Source: Stropharia rugosoannulata (Eukaryota > Basidiomycota > Agaricomycetes > Agaricales > Strophariaceae). From it: a stretch of DNA of 64,000 nucleotides. Under the pieces are notes generated by a model, which did not search any database, had not been told where the DNA came from, and worked only from the letters and a program-made list of their open reading frames with translations. Positions 51,004 through 61,834 of this stretch are shown piece by piece; within the stretch, counting starts at the first letter, position 1; each line of letters starts with the position of its first letter. The translations under genes were made by a program, and so were the position numbers. Location of the stretch: assembly GCA_028532985.1 (NCBI GenBank), contig JANCIK010000004.1, positions 2,046,001-2,110,000 on the forward strand, read 5' to 3'.

Positions 51004-51981
51004 CACATAGGACAGTGGCTGGGTACCATAGTATACAGGACCTCAGTAAACTATTAGTATACCGTAGATCACGGGCCCATTTTCAACAAATGGCAACCTA
51101 GTATAATACCGTGATCTACGGGGCTAATGGCAACCTATCTTAGTACCGTGTTTCACAGGGCCATTTTCAACAAATGGCATCTGCATATATAGGTGATGTA
51201 AATCCGGCGGAAAAACGACTTACAGCAGCATTATATATATTTTTCTGAAGCAAATCCGGCGGAATTAGTGTGCAGAGTGAGATAATGGATTGTAGTTGAT
51301 GACTTTTATTATTTCCGCCGATTTTTGAATATTTCCGCCGGATATATGGTACTATATAAATCTACTACTTTTTTGCCGCCGATTTGTGCATTTAAAATTA
51401 TTTTTATGGGTCAGTAGAATTCAAATACTTGATTACACTTTTTGTTTCATAAAAAAGTAGATATTGTATGGTTTGCATTTTAAAAAATTTGATCACGAAG
51501 TCCGGTGGCTAAAATTCCTATGGTACATTTATTTGATGTACCAGGGTGCAGGCCTATAGAGGTACCAAATTTCCGGTGGCCTCTGGGCATAAGAAATGAT
51601 TTTTACAAGTAGAAAAGATTGAAACCTGGATTTATCAAGGATAAAGATTGTTCATTTAATTGTGAGGTTTGTATGCCTTTGTACACACTTTATAATGCAC
51701 CTGGGCACTACCAGGCCGCCGGCCTATAGAGACAACAGGTCTCTTGTGGCCTCTGGGTTAAGAAATAATTTTTATGATTATAAAAGATTAAAAACCAGAT
51801 TTATGAATGATAAAGATTGTTTAATTAATTGTGAGGTCTGGCGGCTTTGATACATGCCTTGCAGTGCACCTGGCCGCCGGATTTTATTCCCAACAAGTCC
51901 TCAAGAGCCTCTGGACACAACAAATGATTTTTACAATCAGAAATGATTGAAACCCGGATTTATGAAGGATGAATATTGTTT
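51004..51981 (+). repeat. Left long TIR of element R2
   Basis: 978 bp; inverted copy at 53081-54058. Contains GATCACGGGCCC- and TAGTATACCGTAGAT-type words near the tip and CCGGCGGA boxes. Confidence 0.85.
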
Positions 51982-52330
51982 GACAGTATGTGGGTGAGTG
52001 CAGTCTACAATACAAGTCATCCAGTAGTGGTGTCCCTCAGGCTTAGGCACTGAGAGCAGACCATGCAAGTCAGAATGCACCAATTCAAGTGGTTTAGTGG
52101 ATTTGCAAGTTAAGCTCGGAAATGTACCAGATGTCATCTTGTGAGCCAAGCATGCTTTGCAAATTAGATCTGCATGCTCATTCAACATTACGAGTGTGCC
52201 AGTGACTAGACGTTTGGAGTGCAGCTTCGTGAGATTCTTGAATAGCACAATGTCAACATTGCACTTTCTCTGTCACAAAGGCCTGCTGCAGCATAGTCTT
52301 GTTGGGAGTGACCCAAAGCACTCACCTGGT
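51982..52330 (-). pseudogene. Captured copia integrase and gag fragments inside R2
   Basis: Minus frame 52248-51985: KNLTKLHSKRLVTGTLVMLN, LICKACLAHKMTSGTFPS, PLELVHSDLHGLLSVPKPEG, followed directly upstream by gag-like DNA (matches the segment near 34957-35030 that encodes LRDTLNKTVLQQAF). In a real copia these two parts lie about 0.8 kb apart, so the capture is a rearranged patchwork. The same junction occurs in the single-arm copy at about 6985-7150. Confidence 0.75.
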
Positions 52331-52399
52331 TCCGAAAACATGCTATTGGTAATGTCTGGCAGCCTGAGGCAGCAGCCAGGTGCACTACAAGACATGTCT

Positions 52400-53560
52400 T
52401 GAGGTTGGGGGACCTGATAATTAATTAAACAATCTTTATTCTTTGTAAATCCAGGTTTCAATCTTTTCTACTTTTAAAAATCAATTTTTGTGCTCAAAAC
52501 CCGCCGGAAATTTGTTGGCCACACAAGACAGCAGCCAGGTACACTGCAAGACGTGTAAAAAATCCGCCGGACCTCACAATCAATTAAACAATCTTTACTT
52601 AATTTAAATCCGAGTTTTAATTTTCTAACTATAAAAACAATTCCTTATGCCCAAAAGCCGCCGGAAACCTGTTGGCCATACAATACAGCGGCCAGGTGCA
52701 CTACAAGACGTCTAGAAAAGACACTGTACCTCATGATTAATTAAACAATTGTTATCCTTCTTAAATCCGGCTTTCAATCTTCTTTAATTGTAAAATTCTT
52801 TTTATACTCATAGGCTGCCGGAAATCTGTTGACCATACAAGTACACAACCAAGTAGTGCCCAAATGCACTATAATGTGTGTAAAAAAGCGGCAAGCCATC
52901 ACAGATAAGTAAACAATATCTATCTTTCATAAATCCAGATTTCAATCTTTTCTACTTGTAAAAATCATTTTTTGGGCCCAGAACCCGCCGGAAACTTGTT
53001 GTATTTATAGGTTGGCAACGAGGTATTGAGCAGGTGCACTATAAGGTGTGTAAAAAAGCCGCCGGACCTCAGAGTTAATTAAACAATATTCATCCTTCAT
53101 AAATCCGGGTTTCAATCATTTCTGATTGTAAAAATCATTTGTTGTGTCCAGAGGCTCTTGAGGACTTGTTGGGAATAAAATCCGGCGGCCAGGTGCACTG
53201 CAAGGCATGTATCAAAGCCGCCAGACCTCACAATTAATTAAACAATCTTTATCATTCATAAATCTGGTTTTTAATCTTTTATAATCATAAAAATTATTTC
53301 TTAACCCAGAGGCCACAAGAGACCTGTTGTCTCTATAGGCCGGCGGCCTGGTAGTGCCCAGGTGCATTATAAAGTGTGTACAAAGGCATACAAACCTCAC
53401 AATTAAATGAACAATCTTTATCCTTGATAAATCCAGGTTTCAATCTTTTCTACTTGTAAAAATCATTTCTTATGCCCAGAGGCCACCGGAAATTTGGTAC
53501 CTCTATAGGCCTGCACCCTGGTACATCAAATAAATGTACCATAGGAATTTTAGCCACCGG
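52400..53560 (-). repeat. Subterminal tandem array of R2, about 160-bp units, inverted
   Basis: Reverse complement of the array described at 5720-6905, with more intact CCGCCGGA boxes. Part of it (from 53081) lies in the right TIR. Confidence 0.7.
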
Positions 53561-54058
53561 ACTTCGTGATCAAATTTTTTAAAATGCAAACCATACAATA
53601 TCTACTTTTTTATGAAACAAAAAGTGTAATCAAGTATTTGAATTCTACTGACCCATAAAAATAATTTTAAATGCACAAATCGGCGGCAAAAAAGTAGTAG
53701 ATTTATATAGTACCATATATCCGGCGGAAATATTCAAAAATCGGCGGAAATAATAAAAGTCATCAACTACAATCCATTATCTCACTCTGCACACTAATTC
53801 CGCCGGATTTGCTTCAGAAAAATATATATAATGCTGCTGTAAGTCGTTTTTCCGCCGGATTTACATCACCTATATATGCAGATGCCATTTGTTGAAAATG
53901 GCCCTGTGAAACACGGTACTAAGATAGGTTGCCATTAGCCCCGTAGATCACGGTATTATACTAGGTTGCCATTTGTTGAAAATGGGCCCGTGATCTACGG
54001 TATACTAATAGTTTACTGAGGTCCTGTATACTATGGTACCCAGCCACTGTCCTATGTG
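53081..54058 (-). repeat. Right long TIR of element R2
   Basis: Reverse complement of 51004-51981. Confidence 0.85.
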
Positions 54059-57000
54059 GGGGGAGAGTTAGCAAAGACAGTAGGGTTGTCTTGCAAGAAT
54101 TTGAGAAGCGTTGCAAGGTAAGTCGGAACGCCTTCGTGTGAGTGTTTGAGTAGGGGACATTCAAACAGGTGTTGCCTGGTCTGGAGGAGGACCCCACAGT
54201 CACAGGAGAATTTTTCATCGATATTGAAGCGCTTAAAGTACGCTCCGATTGGCGCATGTCCTAGTAGGCATCGGGTCATGCGCGATGTGAGTGAAATGGA
54301 GTCCCCACAAGATGAGAGCCACGATCCGCCCTTGGCGTAAGATGGCTTGATACGATGTTCTCCGTCGATGGAATCGAGCTGAAGGAAGTTATGTCCTGCG
54401 TGATCTGTGTCTCGAAAGAACAGCTGACGCCAGGCCTGTAATTGTTGGTCAGCTACTGCTTTGCGGCAGCTGTCCAAAGAAGAGTCCTGGTACCGTCCAA
54501 GTACCCGGGGTTGAGCCTTTAATAAAAGGTGAGCTTCATGATGAATGCCCCATTCAGACTTGGATGGGACATCGACAAAAGTGATAGAGTGCGACGGGTC
54601 CTTAGAGAACCAATCGCCAAGGGCACGACAGACGGCCAAGGAGTGACCTTGGCCGGAGTGAATAGAAGGGTCCAAGGCTCTCTTAGCAGCGCTGAGAGAG
54701 TCTGTGAACAGATGGATGTTAGTGCAATTGTCGCATTGAAGAGCACGAACAATGGCATAACGAATGGCCGCAAGCTCAGCGTCAGGAGCAAGGACCTTTC
54801 CGGCGACGTATTTGACATCGTCAATTCGTGCGCCATTTTGGTAGAGCACCGCACCCGCGAGGGCTTGGTGCAGCTTGCTGGCAGGGACAGAGGCGTCCGT
54901 GCCAATCAAGATTGCATTGTGTTTCTCCTCCGCACTAGAGCGGATGGAGTTATAATGTTTATGGCGCGCATTTTCGATGTGGAGGCGAATCCACTCGTGA
55001 TATGCGACCAGGTCACCGTCAAAGTCAGAGATGTCCTTGTGCTCGACAGGAACGTACTCTGACCTACTACGGAAGTGTATGCGGTTAGGAAATAAATCCA
55101 AGAGCCGCTTCCCTGGCTGAGCCTCATCCGCGCACGGTGAGAATGTCTCAGTCATGAAAGGAAGGTCGATTTGGATATTGGGGATACTACCCCTGAGCTT
55201 GTCACGGACGCGCTCTGGGATGCGGAATAGGGCATGATAGTGCGGAGCACTATTCTTGGCATAAGGGTCCGACAGAAGGGACCTTGTCGGGTGAGAGTCC
55301 GACAGTGTAGCCACGCGGTAGACCGACCGAAGTCGAAGTTTACGGAGGTGGAGGTGAATGGGCATGAGTCCAGCGATAGCCTGAACGCCTCCCGTAGGGG
55401 AAGTGCGAAAAGCACACGTGATCCATACAGCTGCTCGACGCTGCATGCTAGTGAGGTTTTTCAAGATGCCCTCCATAGGGGCAGACTTGTAATACCAAAG
55501 TTTGTAGCCGTACGTCGCGATGGGGAGGACGCAGGACCAATAGAGGAGGCGTCTCTGTTTGGGAGACAAGCCTCTGGAAGAGTTACCAAGCATGCCCATG
55601 GCTTTCACCGTGGTCAATGCCTTGGTGGCATAAAAGCGAACGTGTTCGTGAAACCTAAGCTCACGATCGAAGAAAAACCCCAGATAGCGCCAAATGGGCT
55701 TAGGGGTGAGAGGAGTGTTACCGGTGAACAGGGCGAAGCCAGTGTCCAGCGGGGGGTTAAAGCCATCCCTCGAACGAGAGAAGTGAAAGATCTCGGACTT
55801 GTTATGTTCCATACGAAGTCCAGCAGCAGTAAAGAGATCGACAAGGTAAGCATAGCCAGCCTTGAGAATCACGTTGTTTGTGCCCAGGTTGCCCGATTGG
55901 GTGACCAATGTGCCATCATCAACGAAGGAGAGGAGGGTAGTGTCAACATTGACAGCCCGAAGGTCGTATATCTTCATGATAGGAGATATATAAATGGAGG
56001 ACAGAACCGGCGAGAGGGCGGAGCCTTGGCCACACCCAACATCAGCCTGTTTTGGTCCAGAAGAGTAGTTGTTCCAGAGGTACGAAGTAACTCTGTCAAC
56101 AAGGTATGAGGCAAAGAATTTCGTCACAATGTGAGGAAAACCCAGCCGAGCAAGGGTCGCCAACAGAAAGTCATGGTTGAGCGACGGAAAAAACTGCGCG
56201 ATATCGAACGCTACCACGCTAGTTTTGAGTCCTCTGGCCCACCCTGCGCGAACAAGGTGGGTGAGATAGACTCCAGCATCTTCAGTAGAACGTTGGCGGA
56301 TACCGCCAAACTGGTTCAGGTGAACAAGGTCAAGTTTGATCATGTCAAACTGGAAGCGATTAGCAAGAAGCTTTTCGAGGAGCTTGCCAAGAGTATTCAG
56401 GAGCACGATGGGCCTGAAGTCTTTTGGTGTCGTGTAGGAGGGTTTATTGGGTTTAGGTATAACCACAGAAACTGACTCCTTAAAATGTTTTGGCCAGTGG
56501 GAAGCACGAATGCAGCCATTAGCCAATGCAAGGAAGACGCTACGACAAGAATCATTGCGTATAATCCTTTTCAGATGCCGCCATGTGACATGGTCGGGAC
56601 CAGGAGATGAATTGTTGGAACACGAAGCTAATGCTTCAGTGAGTTCCGGTTGGGAGAAGTCGGTCCAGTCCCTTACCGGGACTTGGTCCATTTCTTCAAG
56701 AATAGATACATCACAAGCGCGGTCAGATGCCGCGTTATATGTGTTGTGGAGGGCGTCCCATAGATCAGGGAGGTCATGGCACGGTGAACCATTATGGAGG
56801 ATGGACTCGCATGGTGGGTTTTTGCACTGTTGGATCCAATTCATGAGATCCCATGGTCGCTTTTTAGATTCAGAGATTTCTTTGATGCGATCGTCAAAGA
56901 AAACCCGCTTAGCGCGTCTGGTATTGGCGCGGAACTTCCTCCAATTTGTAGCCGAATGATCGGACTTATACAAATCAAGAGCGTCTTGGCATCCCCAATC

Positions 57001-57562
57001 CCACCAGGGTTTGGAGTGAGGAACAATACGGGCCTCCACAGCATGCTTGTCCCATGCGGTGGAGAAGGCGTCTGCGATGGCCGAAGCACACGCGTCTACC
57101 TGAGCCGGAGTGTCAATAGCGCTATTAAGTGCGCTAATTGATTCTATGATGTCAAGGATAAAAGCCTCTTCGGCTTCAGACCCAGGTTTGATAGACCTTC
57201 TGAGGGGATCAGAGATGACGAGAGATAGGGGAAGGGTCACAGCGAGAGGGCAGTGATCCGAGGCCAGTTTGAGGTCTTCGACTCTCTCAACAAGGCATGT
57301 GAGGGAGTCGACAGAGGGGATGAACACCAAGTCAATGACTGATGGGGTAAGTCTAGTGTTATGCGAGACAAAAGTAGGGCCGGGGTTACGAAAGCTACCC
57401 AGGCTCAGAGAAAACGTAGCAGCCATGTCCAGCAGCCGATCAGCGGCACTTCTGTGGTGAGGGACGTTAGGGTCCCACTCCCTAGAGTGACAGTTAAAGT
57501 CGCCGCCCATATAACATAGGTCGGCAGGTAAGTTGAGGTTGTCAAGTAGACGAACCGCTGTG
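54059..57562 (-). pseudogene. LINE ORF2, copy 2, N-terminally truncated
   Basis: Long open frame from the deletion junction: HTAVRLLDNLNLPADLCYMG, GGDFNCHSREWDP (endonuclease), SSPGPDHVTWRHLK, FRPIVLLNTLGKLL, GCGQGSALSPVLSSIYISP, FVDDGTLVT (RT), GTDASVPASK, FTDSLSAAKRA (RNase H) and CDCG..RQHLFECPLL. About 130 residues of the endonuclease, including its first catalytic motifs, are deleted. The C-terminus is altered to ANSPPT by the R2 insertion. RT and RNase H residues are intact, but the missing endonuclease N-terminus makes autonomous retrotransposition unlikely. Confidence 0.88.
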
Positions 57563-59207
57563 TGGGGTTCCCTTTGCAGGGGCCACAAAGCAGGCGATGC
57601 GAGGCCGCGTCATGCGGGCCGCTGCAGAGAGGGCAGCACACGTGAAACGCGCGACAAGCTGAAGTAGGATGGCCCCACCTGTAGCACCTAGTGCAGAGTG
57701 AGACCCCGATGCGGGCCCTGGCTGCCATAATACGGCAAGCCCGGCCCTTGAACATGATCGTGCGCCCGATAAGGCGCTTGGCACGGGTACCCTGTTGGGA
57801 ATCCCAGACTTCAAAGTACGCAGTTGAGTTAGAACTGGCCTTGGAGACTCTATCAAGCCGGACAGAAGACCGGAGCTTGAAATCAGGAACGAGGGGAGAC
57901 AGCTTCATGGCGGCCTCGACCTCCTCGGGGATGACCTTGACCATGGTGAATGGTGAGGCAAAGGTTGGTATGTCGACAATCTTAAGATAAGACCACGACT
58001 GGGGAAGGTCAACCACATATTTCTTGCCCGCCCAGGGGGACATGCGGAACATGGGTTCAAAACTCCAATACAAAGCGTCCAACGCATGAGCGTTGGGCAC
58101 TTCGTTAGTGGCAAGGGACCAGCCTTCGTAAGCAACGGAGGCAGAAAGGACCCGGAATTTGGACTTCTCAGCAATGAAGACCGTATTAGCCTCAGCGACA
58201 AACTTGTCTAGGCTTAGATTATGCGGTTGCAGGCCCTCGGAGGGGTCTGCAAACGTGAGGAAGGCCTGCTTCCAGGAGGGACCGGAGGCCGTATAGGAAG
58301 GGATCCCTCGCTTACACTTGGGCTGGGAGCCAGAGGCTTGCTGCTGGATCTCAATGATCTGGCGAGCAGGAATGTTGGGGAGGGCCTGTGCGAGCTGCAC
58401 GAGCCCGGCAGTGCCCTTGCCAACGTTGGAGGGGAGGGGCCTGGACTTGGCCGCGGCGGAGTAGGATTTGCGCGGCTTGGTCGAGAGATTGATGGCCGGT
58501 GGTCTGGGAGGCCGCTGGTAGGTCGAGACCGGCTTGGAGGGCCGGGGGTTAGAATGTGCAGCAGCCCGGGTCCGTTTAGGGACGGGGGCCTCGGCGGTCT
58601 CGGCGTCGTCGGACTCCTCGGACTCCTCGGCCTCCGCTGCCGGAGCAGCGGGGGGCACGGGGGCCGAAGGGGCAGCAGAGGCGGGAGGAGCAGAAGGTGC
58701 AACCGAGGTCCCCCTGCTGTCGGGGGTGGTGTCCATTGCAGCTTGAGGTTGTGCCCATGGGATACTGGAGGCCTTGTTGACCAGGCCCAATAAAGCAAGG
58801 CGGAGGCTGTTGGGGTTACGAGCCTCATTCTCGTAGTTGTCCCAGTCGGAATTAACATCGAGCCAGTGGGTGGTCTTGTTGAGGGCTTGCACAATCGCTT
58901 CGAGGTCCAAATTGGCATCCTCGTCCGTGCCGGCGAGGGTAAGGAAGTGAGGCAAGGGCAGATGAGAGCCAGTTCCCCCCCCGGAGGAGGAGGCAGGCTG
59001 GGAAGAGGAGCAGTCGTCGCCACGTTCCGTCCTGGTATCGTCGTCGTCTGTAATGTTGCTGCCTTGATCCCCAGGGCGGTTAGATGTCAACCTCGAACTA
59101 GATTGAGGGTTGGGATTGGGAAGGGAGCTCGAACGCAAGGCAGGAGAGGCAGCAGCCGACAAATCCTTAGATCCACGGCCCCGCCCAGCTCCTCCTTTGG
59201 GAGGCAT
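57563..59207 (-). pseudogene. LINE ORF1, copy 2, C-terminally truncated by a deletion
   Basis: ATG at 59207, colinear with copy 1 ORF1 through the first CCHC knuckle (CTRCYRWGHPTSAC) and CCPLCSGPHDAASHRLLC. After CGPCKGNP the frame enters ORF2 DNA out of phase because about 600 bases are deleted; the apparent extension to 57405 is not ORF1. Confidence 0.88.
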
Positions 59208-59339
59208 ATGACTAAAGGGAGTAAAAACTCAGATGTGTACTGCGATCAGAGATCGGGTCTGGTGGAGAAGAGTGTTGGTCGATATGAAGAGTGGTGAGCG
59301 AGACTGCACAGCCACCAGATGGGAGTACCGGAAAGAGAA

Positions 59340-59425
59340 GCATGCCATGCTTTCATGTTGCAAGACCAGAGTTGATAGTTTGCAGTGCTCAGTTTGTCAA
59401 ACTGAGGTGTTGCAAAGAAACTCAT
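59340..59425 (-). pseudogene. Copia M2 gag start fragment
   Basis: ATG at 59425: MSFFATPQFDKLSTANYQLW..NMKAW, then LINE copy 2. Same start as M1 gag at 48018. Confidence 0.8.
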
Positions 59426-60118
59426 GGTTGCAGGTGAAGTGAAGTGGTGTGGTATGAGGTGGTATCTGAGAATGGCGCAAACATTGTGACAAAGTTGTGA
59501 GAAGAGCTAGGCTAAAATGCATGAGCAGTTGGTAGAACACTTGCTGTATCACAATTAGGCCGAGTTGAGCACTTGCAGTAAAATGTCGATTGCACGAGTA
59601 GCAGTGAACCGATTGACACGAGACTGTGCAAGAGGGTAGTTCAAAGGTGCGAAACGTGTGTGATCGAGTTGTGCGGACGACAGTGATGATGTGCTAGTGC
59701 AGTGAGCAAAACTGTTTGAGAGTGTCAATTGGGCGGAGTTGAGCACTGTGGTGAAGAACAGTGTATTGCAAGTGAACAGCTGATCGCGATGACCTGTGAG
59801 TGTGCAAGTGACGAGAGGCACGTGTAACGATGAGGTCCTCGAAAGAACCACGTGTTTTGACGATCAGGGAAGCCCAGGGAGCGAAGTCTCTGGTGAATAC
59901 CAAGAGAGTGCTATTGACCTAAATCCAAAGAAGCAGATTGCTCAATAACCGTGCAAGCTGGTGGAACGCAGGTGGTACCAGTATGACGGTCGTGACGTGG
60001 CAGTCGTGCTCACGAAAAAACGAGGCAAAACGAACGACGATGAGTGTTAGGTTAAGTACCAAGCCACTCAGTGGAGAAAGGACAGTAGAGAAGTGATGAG
60101 TAGGATGCTCAGAGTGCA
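59426..60118 (-). other. 5' leader of copia M2
   Basis: Matches 48019-48712 with scattered substitutions; no credible gene. Confidence 0.7.
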
Positions 60119-60130
60119 GGGCTCATAACC
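60119..60130 (-). promoter_or_regulatory. Primer-binding site of copia M2
   Basis: GGTTATGAGCCC in element orientation, directly after the LTR. Confidence 0.75.
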
Positions 60131-60334
60131 TGTTGAAAGCAGACAGCTTACAGGCGCAAAGGGCGAACCTAACTCACACAGAGATGGTGGTGGTAAGAGA
60201 TTAAGAGGCATCTACACTAGTACATGCCTTATATACTACCATAAGCAAGATTAACTATATATGGAGCGTACTAAATATAGTATGCGATATCTAATCTACT
60301 GCTGATGGTCAGTCCAATCCTATGTAATCTAACA
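60131..60334 (-). repeat. 5' LTR of copia M2
   Basis: 204 bp, TGTTAGATTACATAGG..TTTCAACA in element orientation; close to 48725-48928. Confidence 0.88.
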
Positions 60335-61358
60335 CAAACCTCACTGTGTCCCAATTCATCTTGCAGATGATTCTATTGTCTACTCTGAGGGTGTTGGCAA
60401 TGTGGTGTTCCATCCAGTCATCAATGGCAAGAAAGCAGACGCTGTAGTCATCAAATGCATTCTGCATGTCCCCAAGTTGTGCAACAACCTGCTTGCATGC
60501 CTTTACCTCACCAAGCACTCTGGCATCCTGATTGAGATCGATGCAAAGAAGATGTACTTCAACCGCTCTAGCAAGGCCATCTTCACTGCAACCATCAATG
60601 CCTCGCACTCTGCTATTCTGGATGATCTCACTTGCCCCATTTGCGAATCTGCATGCTCTGCTTCATCGTCGTCAACTCTACCCCTCAATGCAGAGCTCTG
60701 GCATCGTCGTTGCGGACATCACAGCCATGCACACATCAACAAGCTGCTTTCCAAGGACCTGGTCACTGGCATGCTTGTAACGTCGAAAGAGCAACCAGAT
60801 CCAATTTGCGAACCATGCTTAGCTGGCAAGATGACGTCTGGCACATTTCCGAGCTCCACTCGCAAATCGATGCAACCACTTGAATTGGTGCATACTGACT
60901 TGCATGGTCTGCTCTCAGTGCCCACACCAGAGGGACATCGCTACTGGATCACATTCATCGACGACTGCACTCACCTGCATGCTGTCATGTTCCTAAAGCG
61001 CAAGTCAGATGCATTTGATGCATTCAAGGTGTACAAGGCATATGCGGAGAATCAGCTGAACGCGAAAATCAAGGCAATGCAGGATGACAAGGCTGGTGAA
61101 TACATGTCAAACGAGTTCATACAGTTTATGGAGCAATGCGGCATTCACAGGCGCCATAGCACACGCAATCGGCCTCAGCAGAATGGTGTTGCTGAATGTG
61201 CCAACCGCACTATTGCTGAGCACATCACTGCAATGCTGGTAAAGGCAAAGCTCCCACTCTCGTTTTGGCGACTTGCAGTCTTTGCTTACATTCACGTGTG
61301 GAACAGGCTACCTATGTCGTCTCTGACTGACTCTGTGCCCTACACTGAGTGGCATGGC
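60335..61358 (+). pseudogene. Plus-strand copia fragment (protease end, integrase)
   Basis: Starts mid-protease (KPHCVPIHLADDSIVYSEGV) at the edge of the M2 LTR, continues GGHHSHAHINKLL-like RCGHHSHAHINKLLSKDLV, CEPCLAGKMTS, VHTDLHG, FIDDCTHLHA, DDKAGEYMSNEF, QQNGVAECANRT and FWRLAVFAYIHVWNRLP, ending at TEWHGN where LINE copy 3 begins. No premature stop within the fragment; it provides the intact CGA codon for the site that is TGA at 36330. Confidence 0.88.
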
Positions 61359-61360
61359 AA

Positions 61361-61834
61361 TTCGAAGTCTGGGACTCCCAACAGGGCTCCCGTGCGAAGC
61401 GCCTCATCGGGCGCACTATCATGTTCAAGGGCCAGGCCTGCCGTATCATGGCAGCCAAGGCTCGCGTCGGGGTCTCACTCTGCACTCGGTGCTATTGGTG
61501 GGGCCATCCTACTTCTGCATGCCGTGCGTTCCACGTGCGATGCCCTCATTGCAGCGGTCCGCACGACACGGCTTCGCATCGCTTACTTTGTGGTCCCTGT
61601 AAGGGGAACCCCAAAGCAGATCCCCCCGTCACTGCCACTCCCAAAGGAGAGGCATGTCCTCACCCGCCTCGGTGCCCTAATTGCAAGGGCGACCACAGCA
61701 CTACTGATAGAAGGCATTGTCCCTTCTGGCGCCACTGTTACGATCACGAATGGATCGTAGCTAAATATGCTCAGGTATGCACGTCTGATGTGCGCCCTCG
61801 TAACCGTTCTAACACCCCCCATTCAGCTCAATGA
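61361..61834 (+). pseudogene. LINE ORF1 C-terminal fragment, copy 3
   Basis: FEVWDSQQGSRAKRL, FKGQACRIMAAKARVG, three zinc knuckles (CTRCYWWGHPTSAC, CPHCSGPHDTASHRLLC, CPNCKGDHSTTDRRHC), ending at the ATGA overlap (61831-61834). Confidence 0.88.

Larger units (their letters stand above)
51004..54058 (+). mobile_element. Complete long-TIR element R2 with captured copia fragments (Pack-MULE-like)
   Basis: The outer ends CACATAGGACAGTGG and CCACTGTCCTATGTG begin two inverted arms of about 978 bp (51004-51981 and 53081-54058). Flanks share 7-8 bp, GGGGGGAG with one G shared with the end, and the intact target is visible in LINE copy 1 at the end of ORF2 (CCCCCC followed by GCTGG). No transposase is present. 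The interior holds copia gag and integrase pieces. Long TIRs and an 8 to 9 bp duplication are typical of Mutator-like elements; the class is inferred. Confidence 0.85.
50531..59339 (-). mobile_element. Tad1-like LINE, copy 2, containing a long-TIR element
   Basis: Minus-strand LINE with poly(T) at 50531-50556, 3' untranslated region to 51003, then (after the insertion 51004-54058) ORF2, ORF1 and a 5' end at about 59339. It lacks about 600 bases relative to copy 1 (between the first CCHC region of ORF1 and the endonuclease N-terminus). It sits in copia M2 between gag and integrase; no matching target duplication was seen, so the insertion may have been accompanied by a target deletion. Confidence 0.9.

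Noticed and set aside
58214..59023. 269-residue Pro/Arg-rich minus-strand frame and 190-residue plus-strand frame
   Set aside because: Shadows of LINE ORF1 in a GC-rich, Pro/Ala/Ser-coding region.
60402..61760. 452-residue frame running from copia integrase into LINE DNA
   Set aside because: It is a chance read-through: after TEWHGN the LINE is in the wrong frame; the real ORF1 fragment is in the frame of 61361-61834.
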